DNA of 64,000 bases from RAM1 sp050247515 (GTDB lineage Bacteria; Pseudomonadota; Gammaproteobacteria; Burkholderiales; Burkholderiaceae_C): assembly GCA_050247515.1 (NCBI GenBank), contig JBFWUB010000003.1, forward strand, positions 62,001-126,000, written 5' to 3'. The position numbers were made by a program, and so were the translations under genes. Positions 52,501 through 60,500 of the stretch are shown in pieces. The notes below the pieces were generated by a model. It saw nothing but the letters and a program-made list of their open reading frames with translations, was not told the origin of the DNA and searched no databases. Positions within the stretch are counted from its first letter, which is position 1; each line of letters begins with the position of its first letter.

Positions 52501-53110
52501 TGCGACGCCGGTGGTACTGGTACCAGTTGGCGTAGTTCTGGATTTCCTGCGCGTAGGTACAGCTGCTGCCCGGGCAGTCGGTACGCTTGGCCGACTTGGG
52601 GTACGTGGTAATGGCGGGCCGGATGGTGTAGCTCGTGTAGCTGCTTTCGAGGTCATAGCGCTTGTCGTCGCCCAGGTATCTGTTGACGCGTGGCTGGTCG
52701 TTGAAGCCTTTGCACTCCGGGTTATCCCTTGCTTGCTGTATTGAGCCCTGGGCCCGGAAGGTGCCATCGGCATTTTTCGGAGGATCGTATCGATTGTCCG
52801 GGTTGTAGGCGATGCGGTTTACTTCCGGGGCGCAGCGCGCGTATTGGTCGGTGGACGGGCGTTTGTCGCCAGACACCTGGTCGGCTGTCGGCCCCCATTT
52901 GTTGGGATCTCGATCCTGGTAGACATACGCGTAGTCCATGGAGTTGGAATCGTCCAGGATCAGCATCAGGTTGGGCGGTACGTTCGGCGCACGCGACAGC
53001 AAGGGGTACTGCGTGGGTTCGGTTGGGTCGGCGGACTGGGCCGCAGGCGCCGCGAACAGGCCCATCAGCGCTGCGGCGACGAGCACGCGCAGGGAGTTGG
53101 CAAGGGTCAT
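49592..53110 (-). CDS. pilY1: PilY1-type pilus tip/calcium-binding protein (cluster A)
   Basis: 1172 residues with a signal peptide (LRVLVAAALMGLFAAPAAQS). The N-terminal von Willebrand A-like part has the MIDAS start LMLILDDSNSMDYAYVYQ. The C-terminal beta-propeller holds the calcium-binding loop characteristic of PilY1 proteins, seen near the end as DTNGDGVVDAKDV, and the propeller strands FIGANDGMLHAFREDKG, VFGNGYYSADGKAQLLIVNM and VIGAYAGDLKGNLWKFHLND. PilY1 promotes pilus assembly, adhesion and surface sensing. It lies 10 bases before pilE and 15 after pilX. Confidence 0.94.
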   Translation of the reverse strand: MTLANSLRVLVAAALMGLFAAPAAQSADPTEPTQYPLLSRAPNVPPNLMLILDDSNSMDYAYVYQDRDPNKWGPTADQVSGDKRPSTDQYARCAPEVNRIAYNPDNRYDPPKNADGTFRAQGSIQQARDNPECKGFNDQPRVNRYLGDDKRYDLESSYTSYTIRPAITTYPKSAKRTDCPGSSCTYAQEIQNYANWYQYHRRRIFVATTALSQIISDAPAALRFGWASMNHLATNGTIATGVRPLGEQNSKMRTSFSTWLDGLQPDTTLPGTPSNEALHRMGQYYERKDVNGPWANDPAAGTTTYAQPASSEENQSTYASCRRAYTMMVTDGYYTDSVKDLGNVDRTAGEVHSTPSGQQYNYTPTLPYMDGHANTMADIAMHYWARDLLKNVDNNVSPVKGSWGDPAFWQHMNFLAITLGLEGSIPQTQTSLNALSAGTRAWPAPIANTNVAVDDLWHATINSRGSFINAGDSRELSNALNSLVTGILRASATQGGVAASTLNLTVGTKKFIPVYTSGQWTGNLIATELDPKTGAELRTIWQVEKADPVTGEEASNTIPDAVNRNILVGNKHGSTPAAVTFTWAGLQAAGLTTLMGTDTKQSLVAYLRGSRANEQGEDPLYRKRAFLLGDIVNSNPTVVGPAIDYGYAKLPNQTLAKSYTTYLNSKRERGEGLVFIGANDGMLHAFREDKGREVFAYVPHAVLPIISQLARKDYVHRYFVDGPTSQGDYYNGTEWRTAVIATAGAGAKSVFAIDATSNTLDASSVLWEVHTGIDAYSKILGNVLSEVQIVRLMNGIGGAVFGNGYYSADGKAQLLIVNMRTGELIKAIDTGVGDGNGLGGVHLVRNAASQVIGAYAGDLKGNLWKFHLNDPDPANWTVSREGGAGKPLFVAKDTSGNTQPITAAPLAVAHPDGGYIVVAGTGRFFDASDVSTTATQTIYGIRDEKGFEANSVKPVSGTSTLVLQTIIEKKDESRIITSFDDTTSTQTVSFYEVSVNPIDWKVKNGWYFQQPYSGQRMVYPVSRIAGRLAKVDTIVPGGLASDPCASATPGKGYNYIIDALSGGSPQGPFLDTNGDGVVDAKDVAATGYSTELDGGDTLLPVYTTSPAPACKNPPCPSSCTTTPCPDDCAGLSGTIRIAIVSTTGGVTFIEKNCGNPKPSFKRKSSWQQLFIR

Positions 53111-53125
53111 GATGAGCTCCTCGGG

Positions 53126-53689
53126 TCAGTTCGAGCCAGATGGCGCTGGCGGGACTGCCACCAATTCAAGTGTGGATTGCAGAAAGACTTCGCTGCCCTT
53201 GGGCCGCCGGTCTGGGGAATTGCCCGCTTTGGCGACCTCGGGGCCGAAGCCGCGCGCCGTGACCACGAACACGGTGTTGTGCTCCGGCGTGCCTGCGGCC
53301 GCCAGGTGTTCCACCAGGCATTCAGGCGGGCGCAGGTAGGGGGCGCCGTTGTTGTTCACTTCATCCAGCGACAGGACGTAGATGGCCGGGTTGCTCTGGT
53401 CCCAGGTGGTGGCGCCGGCCTGCCAGGCCGGCGTGATGCTGAAGTCCTGGACAGCCAGGCCCGAAGGAAGGGCCGCGATGCCGTTTGCGTGGTTGAAGAC
53501 AGCGTCTTCGCAATGCCGCAGGGCCATCTCGGCGGCCTGGTGGGCCAGCTGGTTCTGCCGCACGCCGGCGCTGACGGCTTCGCTGGACAGCGCGCTTTTC
53601 ATGGTCGTGGTGGCCAGCAGCGACACGAGGACCAGCATCAGCAGCGACATGATCAGCACGACGCCTTGTTGGGAGCGGTTTTTTTTCAT
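53126..53689 (-). CDS. pilX: PilX minor pilin-assembly protein (cluster A)
   Basis: 187 residues. ATG 53689 has AAGGG 5 bases upstream; the GTG at 53695 in the same frame overlaps the pilW stop but sits on the ribosome-binding site. The start SQQGVVLIMSLLMLVLVSLL is the PilX form of the prepilin helix (it lacks Glu5), followed by HQAAEMALRHCEDAV and the C-terminal RPPECLVEHL and ARGFGPEVA blocks. It is the same protein type as the one at 62533. Confidence 0.88.
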   Translation of the reverse strand: MKKNRSQQGVVLIMSLLMLVLVSLLATTTMKSALSSEAVSAGVRQNQLAHQAAEMALRHCEDAVFNHANGIAALPSGLAVQDFSITPAWQAGATTWDQSNPAIYVLSLDEVNNNGAPYLRPPECLVEHLAAAGTPEHNTVFVVTARGFGPEVAKAGNSPDRRPKGSEVFLQSTLELVAVPPAPSGSN

Positions 53690-53691
53690 GT

Positions 53692-54624
53692 TCACCCTTT
53701 GCGGTTGGGCAGGAACACGGTGGTGGTGTAGGCGCGGCGCAGGCGCAGATCCGGCGGGTTGGTCACCAGGGTTCCATTGCAGTTGCGGTACTGGGCTGAT
53801 TCAGCGCTGGTGGCGATGGCGCTGTCGCTGACCATGAGGATGCACACGCGTACCGTCTTGACCAGCGCCCAGCGCTGTGCCGCCGACGCGGTGCCGACAA
53901 TCAGCCCCGCGGGATCGTCGATCTGCTGGGCTGTGAGGTAGCCCATCACGGTATCGGGGTTGGCTGCGCTGGCCGTGCCATAGCGCAGCTGCAGGTCAAT
54001 GATGTTCTCAATCAGTGGCTGGCCACGTGTGCTACCGAGATCGCGGCACGACAGGCTTGTTCGGTTGTCACTGGTACTGAGGTAATAGACAGGCGTGGCC
54101 AGGAACATCGTGGTTTGCCGCGCGCCGCCGGCCGAATCCGTGAAGCTGGTGGCGATGCCGTCCAGGCCATAGCCCACGCAGTCGGTGGGCGTGGTGCCCC
54201 CGCTCTGGGTGGATGAATTGAAGGCGTCGGCCTCGAAGTGGATGGCGATGGCGTCCGGGCCGGTGCTCGCGGGGGTGTGGCCGCAGGTCAAGGCGTCAAT
54301 GGACGCCACGGAGGTGCTGTCGAAGCTGCTGTCGCAACCGCGCAGGGTGTAAGTGGCGGTCAATGGGTTGCGCAAGGATGCTTGCGCGCGGTCCGGTCGT
54401 ACCGGATTGGCACCGGCCAGCTTGAGCTGCTGGGTGAGGATGCTGAGCGCCGTTTGCGCGTCCTCGTTCATTTTTGCCTGGGCATCATTGATGCGGCTGG
54501 TGCTGCTCGTGGCCAGGTAGGCCTGGCTGGCGGCGAGCATCACGACCAGGCCGAGCACCAATGACACCAGCAGTTCGACCAGCGTGACGCCACGGGCGCG
54601 CAGGGGAATGTGCCGCGGGTTCAT
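53692..54624 (-). CDS. pilW: PilW minor pilin-assembly protein (cluster A)
   Basis: 310 residues from ATG 54624, overlapping the pilV stop. The prepilin segment is RARGVTLVELLVSLVLGLVV. Typical PilW features follow: QAYLATSSTSRINDAQAKMN, NEDAQTALSILTQQLKLAG, LRGCDSSF, IHFEAD, LIENIIDLQLRYGT and the C-terminal DLRLRRAYTTTVFLPNR. It is a minor pseudopilin of type IV pilus initiation. A frame to 54738 is not family-like. Confidence 0.9.
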   Translation of the reverse strand: MNPRHIPLRARGVTLVELLVSLVLGLVVMLAASQAYLATSSTSRINDAQAKMNEDAQTALSILTQQLKLAGANPVRPDRAQASLRNPLTATYTLRGCDSSFDSTSVASIDALTCGHTPASTGPDAIAIHFEADAFNSSTQSGGTTPTDCVGYGLDGIATSFTDSAGGARQTTMFLATPVYYLSTSDNRTSLSCRDLGSTRGQPLIENIIDLQLRYGTASAANPDTVMGYLTAQQIDDPAGLIVGTASAAQRWALVKTVRVCILMVSDSAIATSAESAQYRNCNGTLVTNPPDLRLRRAYTTTVFLPNRKG

Positions 54625-55181
54625 GGCCGGAACTTGATCATCACGCAGCGCGGCACATCGGCTGCGAGTTCCGAAGACAGGGCGGGGCAGATGTCGCCCC
54701 GGTTGCCCAGGCTGCCGGCGCTGGCGGCCTCTTTCCACAGCACGAAGACGCGGCCTTCGCCAGCGGCGGATACGCCGGGGTTTTCGACCATCACGCCGCC
54801 CGACGGCAACTGCATGCGGGCTGTGCGGGAGACTTCATCAATGTCCTGGATGGCCAGTGCCTGCGGGGTGCAATTGGGGTAGCTGCACTGGTTGGCGGGA
54901 TTTGCGGCGGGCAGTTCCGCCAAGCCCGTGTACGTCATGGTGCCGTAGTGGCCGGACTGGAACGCCAAAGCATTGATGCGCATGCGCTCGATCAGGTCCA
55001 GCGCCAGGTTGGACGCCACGGCACGGTTGCCCGCGACCTTGGGCAACTGCATGGCATAGGCCAGCATGTTGCCAACAGCCAGCAGGCCGAACGACAGCAC
55101 CAGGATGGAGACAAGAATCTCTATCAGAGTGGCCCCGCGCATGGACTGCGCGCGGGAGCACGGTGCGTTGGCGCGGCGCAT
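54621..55181 (-). CDS. pilV: PilV minor pilin (cluster A)
   Basis: 186 residues from ATG 55181, with TGAGGAA upstream. The prepilin segment MRGATLIEILVSILVLSFGL is followed by the PilV-type LLAVGNMLAYAMQLPKVAGN and NLALDLIERMRINALAFQSG. It has cysteines in NQCSYPNCTPQ and the C-terminal RGDICPALSSELAADVPRCV. Gene order fimT-pilV-pilW is as expected. Confidence 0.88.
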   Translation of the reverse strand: MRRANAPCSRAQSMRGATLIEILVSILVLSFGLLAVGNMLAYAMQLPKVAGNRAVASNLALDLIERMRINALAFQSGHYGTMTYTGLAELPAANPANQCSYPNCTPQALAIQDIDEVSRTARMQLPSGGVMVENPGVSAAGEGRVFVLWKEAASAGSLGNRGDICPALSSELAADVPRCVMIKFRP

Positions 55182-55190
55182 GGCTGTTCC

Positions 55191-55727
55191 TCAGGCGTCG
55201 CAGTCGGCCGAGGCGTCGGCGGCGATGCGGGCGCGGCCGGTGAAGCCGATACAGACCTTGCGCTTGCGCTGCTCAAGCATATCGGCGCCAAATATCACGT
55301 TGCCGGCGGCTGCCTGGCTGCGTCCCAGGGATGTGAAGGTGAAGTCATTTTTGATGCTGGCAGCGCCGTCCACGCCGTCCAGTGGGGCCTGGATGCGCAG
55401 CAGCTTGTCGCCATTGCCCACGCCGCCGGAACCGTCGCGCTCTTCATAGACGATCCAGCCGGCCGCCCAGCCGCGTGCCGATGTGTTGCTGCAGGTGGGC
55501 GAGGCGGCCTCAGGCGCGTCGCTGCGGCAGATGACGACCGCGCTGCCGCGGCGTATGGCCTCGCCGCGCGCAAACCGCAGGTCTGCCAGGAATGTGTTGA
55601 CCGCGGATGCCACGTTGCCCGACTGGACCAGGCCTGCCACGGATGGCGCGGCCAGCGTGACCAGTGTGGCCAGGATGGACAGTGTGACGAGCAGCTCGAC
55701 GAGTGTGAAACCCAGTGACTTTTTCAT
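55191..55727 (-). CDS. fimT: FimT/GspH-type minor pilin (cluster A)
   Basis: 178 residues from ATG 55727. The prepilin segment KSLGFTLVELLVTLSILATL is followed by the GspH/FimT pattern NTFLADLRFARGEAIRRGSA, SAVVICRSD and the C-terminal KVCIGFTGRARIAADASAD with a final cysteine. FimT proteins are minor pilins; some relatives bind DNA in competence. GTG 55736 in the same frame is an alternative start. It is the first gene of cluster A, downstream of the promoter at 55831-55859. Confidence 0.88.
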   Translation of the reverse strand: MKKSLGFTLVELLVTLSILATLVTLAAPSVAGLVQSGNVASAVNTFLADLRFARGEAIRRGSAVVICRSDAPEAASPTCSNTSARGWAAGWIVYEERDGSGGVGNGDKLLRIQAPLDGVDGAASIKNDFTFTSLGRSQAAAGNVIFGADMLEQRKRKVCIGFTGRARIAADASADCDA

Positions 55728-55784
55728 TTCGACCACCTGAAGGACATGAAGGAAAGGGCTTGGCGCCCGGCCTGCTGACCCTCC

Positions 55785-55817
55785 TTGGTAATACGAAAAA
55801 CATCACCGAATTACCAA
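55785..55817. repeat. Inverted repeat in the leader of pil cluster A
   Basis: TTGGTAAT (55785-55792) and ATTACCAA (55810-55817) are perfect 8-base arms around 17 bases. They lie between the predicted promoter and fimT, so the repeat could be an operator or an RNA hairpin in the leader. Confidence 0.4.
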
Positions 55818-55830
55818 CGAGTCGAAAAGT

Positions 55831-55859
55831 AGTATAGGTAAGAAGATGTAATCAGTAAA
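55831..55859 (-). promoter_or_regulatory. Predicted sigma-70 promoter of pil cluster A
   Basis: On the minus strand TTTACT (-35, 55854-55859) is followed after exactly 17 bases by TATACT (-10, 55831-55836). It lies in a strongly AT-rich stretch (55790-55890) that contrasts with the surrounding GC content, between ribD and fimT. It could also drive ribE onward as a long transcript. Confidence 0.65.
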
Positions 55860-55892
55860 TACTATTCAGAAAAAATATGTGTATTTTTGAAT

Positions 55893-56999
55893 TCACGAGA
55901 CGTGTGGATGGGTTGTTGCCATCCGCGCCAGGATCCGCAGGTCCGTGCCTACCCGCTCAGATGAATGGATATCCAGCGTTTGCGCCTGCGACAGATCGGT
56001 GTAGGGGCCCAGATGCGCAATGCCGGCGCCTTGCCCGAGCAGTCTGGGCGCCAGATAGAGCAAGAGCTCATCGACCAGCCCTTCGCGAATCAGGGATCCA
56101 TTGAGCTTGTGGCCGGCTTCCACGTGCAGTTCATTGATTTCACGCCGGGCCAGGTCGTGCAGCATGGCGGCCAGGTCCACCTTGCCTGCGGCGCCCGGCA
56201 GGGCGGTCACCACCGCGCCGCGCGATTGCAGCGCCTGCTGCCGGCCAGGGTCGGGGTGGGCCGTGTAAATCCAGACCTCGCGGGCCGGTTCAAACAGCCG
56301 CGCGTCCGCGGGCGTGAGCAAATGGCTGTCCACCACCACCAGCCTGGGCTGGCGGGGCGTTGGCACCAGCCGGACATCCAGCAGCGGGTTGTCCTGCAGC
56401 ACGGTGCCCACGCCGGTCAGCACGGCGCAGGCGCGGGCGCGCCAGGCATGGCCGTCAGCCCGGGCGGCCTGCGAGGTGATCCACTGGCTCTGACCGTTGT
56501 CCAGGGCCGTGCGGCCGTCCAGCGAGGCTGCAGCCTTCAGGCGCACCCAGGGCGTTTTGCGGATCATGCGGCTGAAAAAGCCGATGTTCAGCTCGCGGGC
56601 TTCGTCCGCGCCGGGGCCAATCTCCACCTCGATCCCGGCGGCACGCAGGCGCGCAAAACCTTGCCCCGCCACCAGCGGATTCGGATCGGCCATCGAGGCG
56701 ACGACGCGACCGACGCCGGCTGTGACCAGCGCGTCGCAGCATGGGCCTGTGCGGCCATGGTGTGAGCACGGCTCCAGCGTGACCCAGGCGGTGGCGCCGC
56801 GCACGTCGTGGCCCTTCGCAGCGGCATCGCGCAGCGCCATGATTTCTGCATGAGGGCCGCCGGGGCGCTGGGTGTGGCCTTCGCCCAGCGTCTGGCCGGC
56901 AGCGTCCGTCAGGACGCAGCCTACGCTGGGGTTGGGGGAAGTGGTGCCGAGCGCGCTGCGCGCAAGCTGCAGCGCGCGGTCAATGGGGTCTGGGGGCAT
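55893..56999 (-). CDS. ribD: Bifunctional diaminohydroxyphosphoribosylaminopyrimidine deaminase / 5-amino-6-(5-phosphoribosylamino)uracil reductase
   Basis: 368 residues. The deaminase half has the zinc site GGPHAEIMALRDA and EPCSHHGRTGPCCDAL; the reductase half begins VRLKAAASLDGRTALDNGQS and ends LNGSLIREGLVDELLLYLAP. It carries out two consecutive steps of riboflavin synthesis. It follows pilE of cluster B by 32 bases and is separated from the other rib genes by pil cluster A. Confidence 0.96.
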   Translation of the reverse strand: MPPDPIDRALQLARSALGTTSPNPSVGCVLTDAAGQTLGEGHTQRPGGPHAEIMALRDAAAKGHDVRGATAWVTLEPCSHHGRTGPCCDALVTAGVGRVVASMADPNPLVAGQGFARLRAAGIEVEIGPGADEARELNIGFFSRMIRKTPWVRLKAAASLDGRTALDNGQSQWITSQAARADGHAWRARACAVLTGVGTVLQDNPLLDVRLVPTPRQPRLVVVDSHLLTPADARLFEPAREVWIYTAHPDPGRQQALQSRGAVVTALPGAAGKVDLAAMLHDLARREINELHVEAGHKLNGSLIREGLVDELLLYLAPRLLGQGAGIAHLGPYTDLSQAQTLDIHSSERVGTDLRILARMATTHPHVS

Positions 57000-57031
57000 C
57001 CCGCTGTCGCGTTCGTGGGCTGCTCAGGCGT

Positions 57032-57505
57032 CTATTTCCAGCATTCGTCGCGTGACAGGGTGGCGCCATCGACGCCGCGCACGCCGGTGGAAGTCAAGGT
57101 CAGCGAGCCGCAGGGGTCGCCAGCCATTTTGGTGCCAGCCAGGGGTACTGCGGTGACAGTGAAGGCGACGGCGGTAGCTGCTACCGTCAAGCCATACAAC
57201 TGTGTTCCGTCGGCGGGAGATCGTTTGAGATTGGCGGGTACGAGGTCGCCAGCCGCATTGTCGGTGTTCGCCCGGTCCCGGTCAAACCGGTCATTCGCAG
57301 CGTAAAACCGCTGCATGTACTGCGACACCTGCAGCATCTGCCCCCGCGCGTCGGCGCGGTTCGCGCGCGCCACGTAGCTGGTGTAAGAGGGCAGGGCCAC
57401 GGCCAGCAGCACGCCCACGATTGCCAGGACGATCATGACCTCGATCAAGGTAAAGCCGCGTGGCCGCCGCAGGGTCAGGCTGGCAAAGGGAATGGCGCAT
57501 TTCAT
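57032..57505 (-). CDS. pilE: Type IV pilin-like protein PilE (cluster B)
   Basis: 157 residues from ATG 57505 (MKCAIPFASLTLRRPRG), exactly the length of the cluster A PilE; GTG 57529 is an alternative. The prepilin site is RG-FTLIEVMIVLAIVGVLLA with Glu5, then SYTSYVARANRADARGQMLQ, closely matching cluster A in the first 50 residues. Cysteine pair DPCGSL...DECWK. It lies between pilY1 (33 bases) and ribD. Confidence 0.9.
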   Translation of the reverse strand: MKCAIPFASLTLRRPRGFTLIEVMIVLAIVGVLLAVALPSYTSYVARANRADARGQMLQVSQYMQRFYAANDRFDRDRANTDNAAGDLVPANLKRSPADGTQLYGLTVAATAVAFTVTAVPLAGTKMAGDPCGSLTLTSTGVRGVDGATLSRDECWK

Positions 57506-57538
57506 GGTGGATTCCGGTTGGTTCGTCACAGGCGTAAC

Positions 57539-60500
57539 TTACCTCATAAACAGCTGGCGCCATTCACGGCTCTTGATTCCGGTGTTGGGATTGGGATCGT
57601 TGTCGTCATCCGTCCGGCAAGTTCCAAGGACAGAACAGCTGGCATTGATCTGCGTGCATCCCGGTGAACCGCCACTGCAGTTCACATACTTGTCTGATTC
57701 GCCCACTTGCAAGGTCACGTTGCGGCCGTCGGCGGGTGATGAAAAACCACTGACCACCAGATCGTTCTGGTCCACATTGCCGTCGCCATCGGTGTCCAGC
57801 AAGGGCTCGCTGACGGCGCCGCACGTCAGCGCATCCAGGATGTACACAAACGCCGATCCGCCGTTTTCGTTTACACACGGGTCCAGCGACACGTTGGAGG
57901 GTGAAATCGTGTCCACAATCGCCAGCCGGTTGGCCAGGATATCGATCGGATAGACCATGCGCTGGCCCGTACCCACAAAGTTCAGGAAACAGCCGCGCTT
58001 GGGCGGCGTCGTTGTGTAACTCACCGTGTTGGATGAAACTGTCGCAAAGGTATTCACCGTCGTGGTAACCGACGATCCAATGGTTTGCTCGACCAGCTTG
58101 GCCTTGTCCGACGGTACCGACATGTCCAGGTGCGTGCCCGCGGGCACGGTCGCGCCAAACTCCAGCGGATCCCAGATGCTGTAAAGCGACTGTTGATTGG
58201 TGGTGGTGATGTCGCTCAGCTCAAAGAACTTGCCTGTGCCGGCCACCACCACATAGCCGGTGGTGGGCCCCACAGGCACGGTTGTCGCCAGCGGCATTTT
58301 GAGCACCGAGGGCGGCGCTGTCAGTGGCTGGGTGGCGCCGGCCTTGAGCAGGGGAACGCCGCCCAGGTCCACGGTCCAGGCGTTGGTGTCATCGCTGTTG
58401 AAGGTGAACTTCCAGACATTGCCAAGCAGGTCGCCTGCGTAGGCGCCAATGATCTGCTGCATGGCATTGCGCACCACGCGCACACCACCCAGGCCATTCT
58501 TGGCCGTGGTGCAGTGGCCCACGCCGGTGTCGATTTCCTTGATGCGTGCGCCGGTCTGCAGGTTCACCACGTACAGCATGGCCTTGCATGACTTGCTTTC
58601 GTAGCCGTTGCCAAAAATGGCAATCCAGGGGTGGGTGCTGTTCTGCGACGCGCCCGCCTGGACGTCGGTCAACACATGGCCCAGTTCGCTGAAGTTGGCC
58701 TGGTTGGAGCTGACCTCCCACATCACGCTGGATGCGTTCAGGGTGGCCGGACCGGTGTTCAGGCTGGTGGTGTTGATGGCATACACCGCTGAGCGGGGGC
58801 TGACGCCCGGGGTGGCCAGCACGCCCGCGCCCGCGCCCGTGGTGCCGATCACGATGTTCTGCCAGGCTCCGGCGAAGTAGGCGTCCGTCTCGACGTTGGG
58901 GCCGTCCACGTAGTAGCGGTGCTGATAGGCCTCGTCGGCCAGATGATGCAGTGACGGGAGCAGCGCATTGGGCACGTAGGCAAATACCTCGAGCCCGCCC
59001 TGGCTGGTCACGTTGCCCGACGAATCCACCGCGCCGTCGCGGAACGCGTGCAGCATGCCGTCGTTGGCGCCCACGAACAGCACACCCTCGGGGCGCTGCT
59101 TCTTGCCGCCGGCGGTAGGAACGCCCGTGCCATCGACAAAGGCGCGGTAGCTGTCGCGTCCGGGCGTGCCGGCGGGCAGGTTCTGGTAGGCCAGATCCAC
59201 CGTGTCTTTCACGAACACGGGCGTGGAGTTGACGATGTCCGCCAGTCGCGTGGAGCGCGGCCGGTAAATGGCCGTCGGGTCGCTCTCGGTCACGCTGGAA
59301 TGCTCCTTGGAGTCGTCTCCGCGCAGGAAGTTGATCAGGTCGGTATTGACCGTGCCGTTCATCTGCCCCCGCAGTGTCGCGCCCATGCCGTCGTACGTGA
59401 ACTCCACCGCGCGCGTGCCGCTCGTGGCGCCATTGCCCACGTAGATGTTGCGGCTGGCATGGTTGGGGATCAGGGATGAGTAGGTCTTCTTGCCCGTCAC
59501 CAGGTCGGTGGAAATCAAGGTTTCCACCTGCCAGGCCACACCGGTCTGGTTGCCGGTGTTCGGGTCAAGGTTGAAGGCCGTCACGTTGCCGTTCCAGCTG
59601 ACCGAGGTGTAGCTGGGCGTGTACTTCTTGGTGCCCTGGGTCAGGCTGGCGGTGGACACCGCCACGCCGGACTGCGTGGCCTCCTTGCCGCTGATGTCGG
59701 ACATCATCTGCACGATGGCGCTGTTCAGTTCCGCCGCGGTCTTGGCGTTGAGCATCTTGCCCCGGCCATTGACGGTGGCATGCCACATGTCGTCAATCGA
59801 GGTGGGGTTTTCCGTGCTCGGCGACGGCCAGTTGCGCGTGCGCGGCGGGGAGCTGGAGGCGCTGCCGGTGAGCTCGGCCAGCACCGCCGGGTCGCTGGCG
59901 TTCAGCGTGCCCACCAGCCCCAGGCCAATGGCATAGAAGTTCATGTGTTGCCAATAGGCCTCGTCGCCCGGCACCGGCTTGACCGTGTTGGCGATGTTGG
60001 GGCGCAGGTCCCGAACCCAGTACTTCATTGCCACATCGGCAAAGGTGTTGTTGATCTTGGTGCCGTCAATGCTGTCGCTGTACGGCCCGATGGGTGTGTA
60101 CTGGTAGCTCGTGGGGCTGGTAATGGCCGGCGGGGTGGAGGTGTCTTCGTCCGTCAGGCTGAAACTGTCGTTGTAGTAGCCGTCGGTCATGAGCATGGCG
60201 TAGGACCGCCGGCAAGCCGCATGCGTGGTGACCTCTGCGCCGTTTGAGGTCACGTCGGTGCTGTCGCCGTCCGGCAAATCAGCCCAGGGGCCGGCACTGT
60301 CAACCCGCTCGAAGTACTGGCCCACCTTGTTCAGCGCGCGCCTGTTGGGCGTGCCACCACCCACGTTGCGGCCATACAGCCAGGTCAGGAACTCCCCCTG
60401 CACGGTGGAGTTGTACAAACGCACGCCCTTGTGGAGTTCGCTGTCATCGTTGAGCTTGTTGATGGTGCCCCAGCCCAGACGGAAGGTCGGGTTCAGCGGC

